Assembly: GCA_039105265.1 (NCBI GenBank)
Contig: JAPFFF010000055.1
Span: 434,001 to 498,000 of the forward strand
DNA length: 64,000 nucleotides
DNA from: Tritrichomonas musculus
Taxonomy: Eukaryota > Parabasalia > Tritrichomonadida > Tritrichomonadidae
Direction of reading: 5' to 3'
The position numbers and the translations under genes are program-made. The number at the start of each line of letters is the position of its first letter. The stretch's first letter is position 1. Shown piece after piece: positions 39,742-50,694 of the stretch. A model generated the notes under the pieces. That model saw only the letters and a program-made list of their open reading frames with translations, did not search any database and was not told where the DNA came from.

Positions 39742-42042
39742 ATGACATTTGGAAAGCTTATATTAACACGAGATTCATATTATCCGTATCAGAGAGGTAA
39801 TAATTCGAAACTAATAAAAACAGCAGTAACTGGCACAATTCTTCATTCATTTTCGACATTATCTTTTATCCAAGAATTTAAGACTTTGAGTGAAGATTAC
39901 TATAGCATTTATATAAATCCACCCGAAGGATGCGTTATTTATGATGTCAAAGGACAATATAATGATAAACTTACTGAGTTTGTTGTTCACAAATTAGAAG
40001 AGCCTGTATCAAATTGTTATTATGATTCCAATTCAAATTCAGATGCAATAAACTTAACATTAGGGAAAATTCCTAATGATACAATTGTTATTATCACAAT
40101 AAAATGCACTTTTACTGCTCTTTTATCATCACAGAATTCGTTCTCATTTGTCTTTCCAATCGATGAAAAAATAAAGAATTCTGTTCTTACACTCGATTTA
40201 GATATGAATATGCAATTGGAAAAACCTTCAAAAATACAGACATCAGAAGGATCTCTTAAAATCAAGCATGAACGCATCATTTTACCTCCAACTAATATAA
40301 CAAAAGATTTTCAAATAACTTTTTCATTTTCAAATCAAATTAAGTCACAAGCTTTTTCAACAAAAATCGATCAATTTAATTATTTAGGCCTTTCACTTGT
40401 CCCAGATACAATACAACCCGATATTGAAATTAAACAAGAAATTTATTTATTGATCGACTGCAGCGGATCTATGGTTGGAAGTAAAATTATTGCAGCACGA
40501 AATGCACTCATTAATTTCCTTCAATGTTTACCAAAAAATTGTTATTTCAACATTCTCAGATTTGGATCTGAATTTGAACAAATGTTTGAAAGTTCTGTTG
40601 AAAACAACAAAAAGAACATTAAAACATCTCTTAAATTTGCACAGAATTTGGAGGCCAACTTAGGAGGAACAGAAATTTATTCGCCTCTAATGTCAATTAT
40701 AAACGAAAAGCCAAAGAAAGGTTACTTGAGGCAAGTTTTTGCAATTACAGATGGAGAAGTTAATTCTCCAGCAAATGTTATTGCAGCTTGCACAGCAAAT
40801 CGACACATAATGAGAGTTTTCCCTTTCGGAATCGGTCATGATGTCAATCATGCATTCATTAAAGAACTTGCAAAATCAACAAATGGAGAAGAACATTTTA
40901 TTACGGATGACAAATCACATAAAATTACTCAAGTTGTGTTGGAAGCTTTGAAATCGTCTCAAGTGCCAGTTGTTGTAAATACTCAAATGCATATTGAAGG
41001 TGTTGATACATTTGAAACTGCACCATATCCAGTTCCATCTCTCTTTCAGAATAAACTTGCTCATGTTGTTGTTCGATACGATGGAAATCATGATGAATTA
41101 CATCCAAACATATTGATCAATGGCGAATGTGGCAATTCAAACTATGAGAATGCGATAACTGCGGTTAATGTAGATCCAGCAATTGATTTTCATAAATTAT
41201 TTGCATATCATAATATTCGTGATATGGAAGATCGAATGATTAATACAGAAAATAAAGATGATGCTGAAGTGTTTCGAGAAAATATTGTCAGATTAAGTAT
41301 TCAATCTGAAATTGTTTCATCTTTTACTGGATTCTTTACAGTTATTAATGGCGTGGAACAAAAGCCTGAAGAACAATATAATCAAGAATGCATGCATCAA
41401 GATTATTATGATCAATATGATCAATATGAATGCCAGCAATGTTGTTACCAAGATCAATACAATTATTGCCAAATGGAGCAATGCCAGCAAGTAATGACTC
41501 AAAAACAATGTAGAAATCAAGAAGCTTTTGCACATTCAAGATCACCAATTCAACAGGCAAAGAAAGGTTGGGCTGGAGCTCAAATGCAACAATCTCAAGC
41601 AACCAAAATTATCCAAAATCAAAAGAAATCTTCACTACCACCATCTCCACCACAAACAGCAACTCAGCAACAATCTACAAAACAAATCTTGAATGATCAA
41701 TTTTTGCAATCAATACTAGATTGCCAAAATGCTGATGGATCTTGGAGTGATTTGTCTCTCATTCAAAAATTAATTTATTTGAAAAAACAAGATCCAACAA
41801 TTGAAAACTTCTTCGAAGAATATCCAAAAATCCAAAAAGAAATGAAAAATTTAACTATTGAATGCATTATTACACTTTTAGTAATTGGCTGGCTTTATTC
41901 AAAAAGGAAATGTTCTGCTACGGTATTTGAAAATCATGCAGAAAAAGGTGTATTGTATTTGAAATCTAATACAAAAATGTTAATTCATAACGATCCTTCT
42001 AAAAATGCAAATTTGACAAAAGATGTTAATTGGAAATCCTAA
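39742..42042 (+). CDS. VIT and von Willebrand factor A domain protein
   Basis: A 766-residue protein. The N-terminal 140 residues form a VIT-type domain. A vWA domain (about 230-400) carries a complete MIDAS metal site: DCSGS, GGTEIYSPL and ITDGEV. A Cys/Gln/Tyr-rich low-complexity stretch follows (about 550-590), and then a C-terminal domain with QNADGSWSDLSLIQKL, as in VWA5A/PARP4-type proteins. vWA domains bind protein partners through a metal ion; the family's roles in protists are poorly known. There is no signal peptide, so it is probably cytosolic. A frame could extend to a TTG at 39733, but the Inr position supports ATG at 39742. Confidence 0.85.
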   Translation: MTFGKLILTRDSYYPYQRGNNSKLIKTAVTGTILHSFSTLSFIQEFKTLSEDYYSIYINPPEGCVIYDVKGQYNDKLTEFVVHKLEEPVSNCYYDSNSNSDAINLTLGKIPNDTIVIITIKCTFTALLSSQNSFSFVFPIDEKIKNSVLTLDLDMNMQLEKPSKIQTSEGSLKIKHERIILPPTNITKDFQITFSFSNQIKSQAFSTKIDQFNYLGLSLVPDTIQPDIEIKQEIYLLIDCSGSMVGSKIIAARNALINFLQCLPKNCYFNILRFGSEFEQMFESSVENNKKNIKTSLKFAQNLEANLGGTEIYSPLMSIINEKPKKGYLRQVFAITDGEVNSPANVIAACTANRHIMRVFPFGIGHDVNHAFIKELAKSTNGEEHFITDDKSHKITQVVLEALKSSQVPVVVNTQMHIEGVDTFETAPYPVPSLFQNKLAHVVVRYDGNHDELHPNILINGECGNSNYENAITAVNVDPAIDFHKLFAYHNIRDMEDRMINTENKDDAEVFRENIVRLSIQSEIVSSFTGFFTVINGVEQKPEEQYNQECMHQDYYDQYDQYECQQCCYQDQYNYCQMEQCQQVMTQKQCRNQEAFAHSRSPIQQAKKGWAGAQMQQSQATKIIQNQKKSSLPPSPPQTATQQQSTKQILNDQFLQSILDCQNADGSWSDLSLIQKLIYLKKQDPTIENFFEEYPKIQKEMKNLTIECIITLLVIGWLYSKRKCSATVFENHAEKGVLYLKSNTKMLIHNDPSKNANLTKDVNWKS

Positions 42043-42224
42043 AAACATATTTGAAATCTCATTAAATCATTGAGGCTATCTTTAAATTAAAAAAAAATCA
42101 TTGTTTTAAATGCAGATTTTTTTTATTCATATATCATTTATCTTATTAATAATTGATTTTGATTAACAACATACATATATAAACTTATAAAGCAAGTATA
42201 ACTTTAAACATCTTAAAAAAAATT

Positions 42225-42349
42225 TTATTTTTTAATCCTTATTTTTTCATTTGGCTGAGGATGACTATCTCGTTTAACATGATGAATAACATTTAACAAA
42301 TATTCATCAAGTCTTCCAATCTCTTCAAAATATTCACTATTATCATCAT

Positions 42350-42383
<34 letters not shown>

Positions 42384-44993
42384 GTCATCGTCATCGTCAT
42401 CATTTATTTCAGAATTTTCATATTCAGTTTCTTCTGAATTTGATGAATAGTCTTCTTCAAGGTTTTGAAGATCTTCAATAAGATAATGTTCATATTTGGA
42501 TTCAAGTTCTTTGAAACAATGATTTCGTTCAATTGATTGTGAAAATCCAAGAAATGTATATTCCTCATTTTGTTCTTTGAAATGTCCTTCTTGAATATCT
42601 TTGATATTTTTCATTTCTTGATTTATTTGTTCATAAAACTTTTTCCTTTCTGATTCTTGATCTTTTATTTTGAAATAAAGATAATAAAATTCATCATTTG
42701 GAATGAATTCTTTTCTATTTTCATCATCATCATCTTCTTCTAATTCTAATAGTATTCTATTTAACAAAACACCAGCATTCGTTGAAACATCACTAATTAT
42801 TTGTTCCTTGTGATCTTCTTTGATTTCTTTATTGTCGACAATTACACAATCTTTTTGATCTTTTATTTCTTGTTTATTTTCTGTACATTGAATTTCTTTT
42901 GTTTCTTGCAATTCAATATTTTTTTCAGATGCTTTTTTATCTTCAATTGTATAATTGAATTTCCATTTTTCACTGCTTGCTCTTTTCGCTAACTTCAAAT
43001 CAGACTTGCTTATTTTTATTAACGATTTATTGCTTATAAATGGATAAGAATAAATTTTATGACGAAAAGAAAATGATAATATCGATGATTTCAAGATTTC
43101 TTGAATCATTTTGTTCTTGTCATAAAAGCCTACAAATGTGTAAATATTTTTTGTTCCTGGATAAAAGCAAAACCTTTGAATATCAGATGCATTATTAATT
43201 TGAAAACTATTTTCATATTTTTGAATAAGAATGTTATGATTTGGCTTTGTTTTTTCTGCAAAGAAACAATAAAAATATTTTTCTTTGGGAGAAAAAACAT
43301 TAAAAAACAAATCATTCTTTTTATATTTAGGAAATTTTGGCAATTTAATTGATAAATTTGATGCATTTGTATCGTTTTGCTTTTCAATTTTTGAATTATG
43401 ATTCGTTGTCTGTCTTTTATTTGCTATATTTTGTTTGTTTGTATTTTTTCTTTCATTTTTATCATCATTTATTTCAGAATTTTCATATTCAGTTTCTTCT
43501 GAATTTGATGAATAGTCTTCTTCAAGGTTTTGAAGATCTTCAATAAGATAATGTTCATATTTGGATTCAAGTTCTTTGAAACAATGATTTCGTTCAATTG
43601 ATTGTGAAAATCCAAGAAATGTATATTCCTCATTTTGTTCTTTGAAATGTCCTTCTTGAATATCTTTGATATTTTTCATTTCTTGATTTATTTGTTCATA
43701 AAACTTTTTCCTTTCTGATTCTTGATCTTTTATTTTGAAATAAAGATAATAAAATTCATCATTTGGAATGAATTCTTTTCTATTTCCTTCATCATCATCA
43801 TCATTTTCAATATCTTCAAAATCATTGTTTTCAAAAGTTTCATTTGAAAAGTAGTTTTCGCTTTCAATTTGATTCATTTCAGATGATTCTAAAAGAAATG
43901 TTTCGTCTTCATTTGAATTATCATCTAAATCAAATTGAAACGCTTGCTCTTCATTTGAATTATCATCAGAATCAAATTGAAAAATCTGTTCTTCATCCAA
44001 CTGAAAACCATAAATTAACTGATTGAAAGCAGATGTCTTTAATGATGTTTGATCAATTGCACGATGCAGTTTCTTTAAACTTTCAAATCCAATGAATGTG
44101 TAAATTGAATTCGTGCCAGGATAAAAGCAGTTTCTTTGTATATTCGATGCATTTTTCAATCCAAAAAGATCACTTGGCTTTACACAATGCTTTTCAACAT
44201 TTTTGTTAATTTTTTCAACAAAATAAATGTAAAAAAGATCACTTTTAGGAACAAAACATCTCGTAAACATCAATTCTAAATCGAAAATGTTATTTTGAAA
44301 GATGAATAATTTCTTATTAATAGAAGAATGAATTAGAACTTTATTTTGAATAGCTTTGTTAAGTTTGTTCAAACTTGAAAATCCAACGAATGTGCAAATT
44401 ATGTTTGTTTCTGGATAAAAACAATTTCGTTGAATATTCGATGCATTTTTCAATCCAAAAAGTTCACTTGGTGTTATACAATATTTTTCGACGGTTTTGT
44501 CAGTCTTTTCAATAAAATAAACGTAAAAAAGATCTTTTTTAGGGAAAAATTGTCGAATTGATTCAAGTTCCAAATCAGAAATGTGCTCTTGATAAATGTA
44601 AATCTTTTTATTAAAGGAAGATTTAATTAAATTTTGATTCTCTGTTGCTTTTTTCAGTTGTTCTTGGGTTGAAAATCCAAAAAAAGTACAATTTTTTTGC
44701 GTTTTTGGATGCAAGCAAATTCGTTGAATGTCTATTGAATAGTTTATGCCTAGTTTTTCTCTACTTAGACGAGCAATTTTATTAAATGGTCCATATTTAT
44801 GAATAATGTAACAATAAAAGAGTTTTTCTTTTGGCAAAAAGTATTTGAATATTGCTTTTTTATTTAAAGTAGAATCTGTATGATAAATACTCTTTTTTTT
44901 CGACAAATGCTGATTTGATGAAAAATGATTTTGCTTCTCATTGTATTCAGACCTATATAACTGAGAATTCATTTGTATTTTTTGTTCGACCAT
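42225..44993 (-). CDS. Acidic repeat protein with six copies of an unrecognised module
   Basis: A 922-residue protein. Six related modules begin near residues 58, 156, 256, 414, 573 and 768. Each starts F(Y)xYF(x)EK-like and most end CFYPxTxxxxTFxGF followed by KL..AI. Between them lie Asp/Glu/Ser-rich linkers, including a run of 17 Asp near the C terminus. Modules 4 and 6, with their acidic linkers, are essentially identical because of a duplicated 320-bp DNA segment. There is no signal peptide or membrane span. No family is recognised; a modular binding protein is a guess. The ATG at 44993 follows a TCAATTT, a non-canonical Inr. Confidence 0.75.
42399..42720 (-). repeat. Intragenic duplicated segment, copy A
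   Basis: About 320 bp identical by eye to 43464-43785 (offset 1065 bp, a multiple of three), encoding the FYYLYFKIKDQESER module and its acidic tail. It is bordered by a (CAT)n tract coding for poly-Asp at 42345-42400. Confidence 0.9.
43464..43785 (-). repeat. Intragenic duplicated segment, copy B
   Basis: Partner of 42399-42720. Identity extends to silent sites, indicating very recent duplication or gene conversion within the gene. Confidence 0.9.
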
Positions 44994-45672
44994 ATATAAA
45001 TTGAAAAAAACTATTCATTTTTATATAATTTCAACAAACAACCATCACTCATAATTCATATTTCCAAATAAAATACATTAATAAGCCTATATTATTAATT
45101 TAAAGTCAGTTGACTTGAATAATTATTCGACATTTAGTAAAGTGTTAGGCGACATTTTCAAATAACTGCATTTTAGCAAACAATAAAAATAAATTATGAT
45201 AATATTTCCATTATATAAATGAGAAGCAAAAAAAACATGTAATTAATTATTATAATTAATTGTGATCCATTAATATCTATTAATTAATATTAATTTATTA
45301 TCATTAAAAAATCTAAAAATCATTTTGTTTACCATTTGCAAATCAAAATAGATCATAAATTCAAATCTTCAAAGCAAATTTTAAGCTTTCTTTAAGTCAC
45401 TGACATATAAAAATTCATGAATTGCTGCTTTCTTATTTATATATATTTTTCATACTATTACCAAATTATTCATCACATTATTTATTTATTTTTATGTTTT
45501 TTATCGTTTTTTTTATTTCTTTTCAAAAATTGTGAATAATTGATAAAATTCTCAATTATTGAAATTAATTATTTTCATTTTGAACCAAATATTATTAATC
45601 ACACAATTTTGAATAAATTACTTTTGTTTTTTTATTTAAATATTTCTTGAATAAAAAGAGCACTAAATTAGT

Positions 45673-45678
45673 TCATTT
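45673..45678 (+). promoter_or_regulatory. Inr-type initiator (TCATTT)
   Basis: GTTCATTTTTATTTTAAAC: predicted +1 A at 45675, 21 nt upstream of the ATG at 45696. The preceding 680 bp (44994-45672) is AT-rich intergenic DNA with no other recognised feature. Confidence 0.65.
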
Positions 45679-45695
45679 TTATTTTAAACAAGTAT

Positions 45696-46625
45696 ATGGC
45701 TACACTTACTAAGCCTTCAACACTTCTATGGCTATGCTTTTGCTTAGTCCTTGTTGTTAACCTAGCTGTTATGTGCATTCCAGTCTTTATCAAACAAGAT
45801 GTTGTTAAGAACCTGATCAAACCATTCACAACTGCAGTTTTTATGATGGAAGGTATCTATTTCCTATTACCAAACGGAATTGGTGGATATGATTCACGAC
45901 TTATAAATACAGGAAGTGCAATCTGTGTTTTATTCATTGTTGTTTTCGCAATGCTCGAAAACTTTTTACCAGAAGCACCAAATTCAAAAGGAGGAGACAA
46001 TCAAGATGATAATGGAAATGTCGATCGTAATGTTGATCAACAATCAATTCCGAATGAAACAAGTCAAAATTCCAATTCTCAACCCGCACAAGAACAAAAT
46101 ACTTCAAAACCAGCCGATGGAAAACCAAGTCTCGATAACATGGGCGACTTTAAGTACTTAACCGCCATTTACGTCGTCATTATGTGGTGCACTTACATGA
46201 TGGATGGGATGGACTTCTTTGCTCGCATGAAAGATGGTGGAAAACAACTAATCAACGGTTTATTCGTATATATTTTCCGTCTTGGAACTCTTCAATATGT
46301 TTATGGAATGCTTGTCATGAACGACAATCCACCAAAATGGTTATACTACCTTTACATGGTTCCACAAGCTGTTTTATGGCCAATTGCATCTTTGATTTCT
46401 TTCTATGTTCACAAGCCAACAGGATCAATGGACAGCTGCACTCATTGCTTCGCTGCAATTATGGCTGGCGCAATCCTCTACATGGGATTCAGAATGATGT
46501 ACCAATTCCAGCAAGCGTTCAAGGATGATAATGATACTAAAAATAGGATCATTCAAGGCGTCACTCTTGCTGTCGGATACCTTTGGTTCTGCTTCATTGG
46601 CGGTATTTGGACAATGAATAATTAA
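45696..46625 (+). CDS. Multi-pass membrane protein of unknown function
   Basis: A 309-residue protein with about eight hydrophobic segments: three in the first 95 residues (LWLCFCLVLVVNLAVMCIPV, AVFMMEGIYFLLP, AICVLFIVVFAML), a polar Asn/Gln-rich loop (98-150), then five more (TAIYVVIMWCTYMM, GLFVYIFRLGTLQYVYG, YLYMVPQAVLWPIASLISFY, FAAIMAGAILYMGFRMM, GVTLAVGYLWFCFIGGIW). The loop is hydrophilic and probably cytosolic. No transporter or enzyme signature is recognised. Codon use is less AT-biased than its surroundings, suggesting a well-expressed conserved gene. Confidence 0.85.
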   Translation: MATLTKPSTLLWLCFCLVLVVNLAVMCIPVFIKQDVVKNLIKPFTTAVFMMEGIYFLLPNGIGGYDSRLINTGSAICVLFIVVFAMLENFLPEAPNSKGGDNQDDNGNVDRNVDQQSIPNETSQNSNSQPAQEQNTSKPADGKPSLDNMGDFKYLTAIYVVIMWCTYMMDGMDFFARMKDGGKQLINGLFVYIFRLGTLQYVYGMLVMNDNPPKWLYYLYMVPQAVLWPIASLISFYVHKPTGSMDSCTHCFAAIMAGAILYMGFRMMYQFQQAFKDDNDTKNRIIQGVTLAVGYLWFCFIGGIWTMNN

Positions 46626-47068
46626 ATAGAATTTTTTTTGTTTTTTTTATGATTTAATAAAGATATGAATATAATTTCTTTTTATTTTTTCCTTTCTATT
46701 TTTCATATACCAATTTAATTGTTAATTTATCAGAACCAATTTAATTATTAATTTGGATCATTTTTTTATTCATTCTTTCTCATGTATAAGATAAAATTCA
46801 CAAAAAGCTGACAATTTGAAAGATAATTTGGTCTTTCACGATATAAGGTAGGTCCGAAAAAATTAATATGTCAAAAGTTCTAAGAAAAGTGGTAAAATTT
46901 TCATTATCTATGAAAAGAAATAAGATATCTTAATAAGTAGAATTGAGAATGATCAAATACGAAAATATAATTAATTGAATTTTAAGATAACAATATTTTA
47001 AATTGATAAACAAAAATATTTGATATATAGCCTAAATATGATTTTTTAATGAAATTATTAACTTTAGC

Positions 47069-47563
47069 TTAGTTGAGGCTGCCATAGAGCTCAAATGAGT
47101 TGATTGCTAAACAATCGTTTCCTTTCCAATTTGGATCTGTCAAACGCATTCTAATGAAGCTGAAACTTTTTGATGAATCGTTATACAATGAGAAAACATG
47201 TGACTTATTTTGTCCATTGAGATATGAACAACCTCGTTCTTGAGCTAAAGTGACCCAGTTACTTTCATCATTTGATCCTTCAATGTCCCAAGATTTGGGA
47301 TAATTTCCGTTATTGGAAGACTTGATTTGATAATTAGTTGGCACAACTGAAAAACCTTTGAACTGGAAACAGATATAGCTTCTTGAAAAGCCATTCGTTT
47401 CGAAATAGTCATCTTTATCATAATGAGTGACATTTATTGCTTGACCTGATCCCATCGATGAAAAAGTTATCTGGACTTTGCTACTGATATCTCCATTGCT
47501 TGTTTTCAGGAGATGTTTGATGATACCATCAAACTGGTTATCACCTTTTGGTTGGAATTGCAT
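47069..47563 (-). CDS. Stand-alone discoidin (F5/8 type C) domain protein
   Basis: A 164-residue protein consisting almost only of a discoidin domain: RSYICFQFKGFSVVPTNYQI, PKSWDIEGSNDESNWV, FSFIRMRLTDPNWKG and AINSFELYGSL. It parallels the C-terminal half of the BTB-discoidin gene at 26428, including the GIIKHLL lead-in, but lacks the BTB part. A TCACA initiator 8 nt before the ATG suggests that it is a real short gene and not a broken copy. Ligand unknown. The flanks (46626-47068 and 47564-47967) are AT-rich; the latter has a (TAA)n tract at about 47873-47892. Confidence 0.8.
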   Translation of the reverse strand: MQFQPKGDNQFDGIIKHLLKTSNGDISSKVQITFSSMGSGQAINVTHYDKDDYFETNGFSRSYICFQFKGFSVVPTNYQIKSSNNGNYPKSWDIEGSNDESNWVTLAQERGCSYLNGQNKSHVFSLYNDSSKSFSFIRMRLTDPNWKGNDCLAINSFELYGSLN

Positions 47564-47568
47564 TAAAA

Positions 47569-47573
47569 TGTGA
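47569..47573 (-). promoter_or_regulatory. Inr-type initiator (TCACA)
   Basis: The minus strand reads ATCACATTTTAATG, fitting TCA(Y)(W) with +1 A at 47571, 8 nt before the ATG of the discoidin-only gene. Confidence 0.5.
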
Positions 47574-47967
47574 TGTGGCCAAATTTTTTCATTTAAAATT
47601 TTAACAAAATTTTAATTCAATTTTTGTCATGTAATTGACATACAACTAGGATTTAACATGACATATTATATAACATAAATTGAATAATATGGTTGAAGGA
47701 ATTCGTGATTTACGTTTTTTAAAATAAAATTGAATCATAAAATGATCAATTAAAAACATATTTAACAAAATCTTTGGTTGATGATCATTATATAAATGCA
47801 TTAAGTTCTCAAAAACAACTCATTTGTTCAATATCATCATTCTTGCTGAAAAATATTAAGCAAAAATTTTGGTAATAATAATAATAATAATAAATTCTAA
47901 AAAATCGCTGGTAAATGAAATTTTAAAGTAATTAAATCTCTTATACTAGATTCCAAAATCTAAAATT

Positions 47968-49047
47968 TTAAGCTGGTGGGACATCCTGTGGTTGATTTTC
48001 TGTGTTTTGGGTGATATCGACGATTCTGTCCTCATTGTCTCGTTTTATTTGCTCTTCAAAAGGAATGTCACCTTCAGGAACTGGAACAGGGGCATCATTG
48101 ATGTCGACGATTCTGTCCTCGTTATCACGTCTTATTTGTTCTTCAAAAGGAATGTCACCTTCAGGAACTGGAACAGGGGCATCATTGATGTCGACGATTC
48201 TGTCCTCATTGTCTCGTTTTATTTGTTCTTCAAAAGGAATGTCACCTTCAGGAACTGGAACAGGGGCATCATTGATGTCGACGATTCTGTCCTCGTTATC
48301 ACGTCTTATTTGTTCTTCAAAAGGAATATCACCTTCTGGAACTTGATTTGATTTCTCTTTTCCCTCATCTTCATCATCAGCAATGTCATTTTGGGCTAAA
48401 GCATCTGCCATTTGGTTCATTACACTCTCAATAGGACCGTCATTATTGCCATTTGGTTTGGCTGGTTCTTCATCGACATTGAAAATACCACTACCACTTG
48501 CACTTGCTGAAGTGTTTAATCGTGGACTTCCTCTTGGGGCTGCTTTGGGTATGGTTGGTTGTGGTTTTTGTCCTTTGCTAGATGATGAGAGTAAGCCAAT
48601 TGGCTTTGGATCACTGCTTAAATCAATTATCTTATTAGTATCTATTGTACTCTGGTAAAATGTTCCTTCATAAATTGGCACAGTCCTTCCTGTTTTTTTC
48701 AATATTTTTCTGATTCGTGGTGATAAGGGTGGTGGAGGTGGTGGTGAGTCACTCTTTTTTTCTTCTTTAAAAGTTACTTTTTTTGTTGCCTTTTTAAGCT
48801 CTTCTTGCTTTTTTTGTTTTTCACGTTGCCTGATATCTGAAGCTTTATCAGGGCTAGAGGAATCGAGACCTTCAAGTCCAATATCTTTAAGGGAAATTGT
48901 TAATCTGATTGGATTTTTAACAAGGTTGCGAACGGGCTTGCAAGGCTTACTTGATTGTGCTTGAAATGGAGTGTAAAAAATGCTTGGATCGTAACTACTA
49001 AAGTAAGGAAGTCTTTTTTTTGTAGAATTATTTGTACCTGTTGTCAT
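47968..49047 (-). CDS. Disordered repeat protein with four 29-residue repeats
   Basis: A 359-residue polar protein. The N-terminal part is basic; residues about 75-105 are a Lys/Glu/Gln-rich probable coiled coil (RQREKQKKQEELKKATKKV), followed by a poly-Pro run (SPPPPPPLSP), a Ser/Pro/Gly-rich linker and an acidic stretch. The C terminus has four tandem repeats of PEGDIPFEEQI(R/K)RDNEDR...DAPVPV, 29 residues (87 bp) each, alternating R/K at one position. No domain family is recognised. The poly-Pro segment could bind SH3/WW/profilin-type partners, but that is inference. Confidence 0.7.
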   Translation of the reverse strand: MTTGTNNSTKKRLPYFSSYDPSIFYTPFQAQSSKPCKPVRNLVKNPIRLTISLKDIGLEGLDSSSPDKASDIRQREKQKKQEELKKATKKVTFKEEKKSDSPPPPPPLSPRIRKILKKTGRTVPIYEGTFYQSTIDTNKIIDLSSDPKPIGLLSSSSKGQKPQPTIPKAAPRGSPRLNTSASASGSGIFNVDEEPAKPNGNNDGPIESVMNQMADALAQNDIADDEDEGKEKSNQVPEGDIPFEEQIRRDNEDRIVDINDAPVPVPEGDIPFEEQIKRDNEDRIVDINDAPVPVPEGDIPFEEQIRRDNEDRIVDINDAPVPVPEGDIPFEEQIKRDNEDRIVDITQNTENQPQDVPPA

Positions 49048-49730
49048 TTTTGATATTCTTGATGATCTTTTGAGATTTTCGTAAAATAAAATTTTTGAGA
49101 AATTGAATAGGTTATTTGAAAATAGATTTATTAATTCTCAAAGAATTTTTTGATAGCATAAATTCTATATTTATTTTGATATTAAAATATAATAATATTT
49201 TATCTATAAAATCGATTAATAATTCTTTTTAAAATATTATTTAAAAAAATTATTAAAATATAAGAAATTTTTATTAACAAAAAATAAGTTAATCAATCAA
49301 TATTAATATTCATAGAACATTTTTCATCCTTTTAAAAAATTGAATAATCATTTAAAATATTTAAAACAAACATTTCACCTAATTAACGGCACATTTTATT
49401 TATATCTATGAATGCTAATCTCAAATAAATAAATAAAACAAACTTATTTTCACCTTATTAACCTCAGATAAATTGCAGGTGTTTTTTTTTTTTTTTTTTT
49501 TTGAGAAATAGGAATCTAATATCTTTCCAAAATATCAGTATTAAAATTAATCTTTCTTCATTTCATGTATCATATATCATATCAACTAATCCGTTTCATG
49601 AGATGAATTTTCATATTTTCCTAGATTCATATCTTGGCTCCATATCATTTTTCATTTGGTGATTTAAAAATTTCTATTTCTTTTAAAAAGTTAAACTTTT
49701 GAGGCAATTTTTTTTTTTAAAATACAAATC

Positions 49731-50694
49731 AGAGGTATTCACGTTAAGTGACTTAACGGTCATTTATAACGTAACTATTTTTAATTGCATTTTCCTGATT
49801 AATCTGTTGAATTTATTCAATAAAAACAATAAAATATTTTTATATTCAACCAATTAATTTAAATATACATTGATTATCGTAAAAAAAATACTTCACATAT
49901 TATTTCAATATTTCTTATATCACTAAATTTTATCAATATTTTTATATACAAATGACGTCTCTAACCATAAAACCCAATTTACTGCTATAGTAATGATCAA
50001 AAAACTTTCCTTTTTAAAAAAATAGTAAGTTTTTAATCAACAAAATAATGACTAGAGAAAATAATGCATTTCTCGAGATTAACACGGTTTTTTTCTTTTT
50101 TGATTTGATTATATTATATATCAGCATATTATTAAACATATTAACAGATATAATTTTAATTTTATGCGGCCAATTTTGAATAAAGAGCTTTTTTAATAAG
50201 AGGCTTTTATTTTCTTAACAAAAAATCGATTTTTTGAAATTTAAATTTGATATATTATTATTTTTATCGTGCAAATCAGTTTATATATCTTTTAGAATTC
50301 CAATAATCAAAAAAACTAGCTATGAATCTGAAAGATTTATTCAAAATAATAGAATTTTTCAAATTTTTTTCAAAAAAAAAGTGAAAAAGCTACTTATTCA
50401 CAAAATAAATAAACTCTCTTATAAAAATATATACTTTTTTCTGTTTTTTATTTTAGACTTTAAAAAGACGATAGAAAATAAATATGTGACATGTTATATA
50501 AAAATATATATCGATTATTTTAAATTGTGAATTATTTGACCAAATAATATCAGAAAATAATAAAATCGAGTTTCTCGAAAACTAGCGCATGAATTTATTA
50601 ATCATTAATATATTATTACATTTATATAATATATTTAAAAATTATTTTATCAAATTTAAAAAATACCGTGGAAATTTTTAAGGTGAATACCTCT
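49731..50694. mobile_element. hAT-like MITE, 964 bp
   Basis: The ends are AGAGGTATTCAC and its inverse, 12 bp perfect, and TTAA follows at both ends after one mismatch. An exact 8-bp direct repeat TACAAATC flanks the element (49723-49730 and 50695-50702). The 8-bp duplication and end sequence fit hAT; the GGTAT core resembles the end CAGGTATGC of the MITE at 17946. The open frame at 50234-50530 inside it is AT-driven and not a credible gene. Confidence 0.88.

Noticed and set aside
47992-48351. Two plus-strand open frames of about 115 residues with internal repeats
   Set aside because: They are antisense shadows of the 87-bp coding repeats of the minus-strand gene.
50234-50530. 98-residue open frame
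   Set aside because: Composition is that of AT-rich DNA (Lys/Ile/Phe/Tyr) and it lies inside a well-bounded non-autonomous element.
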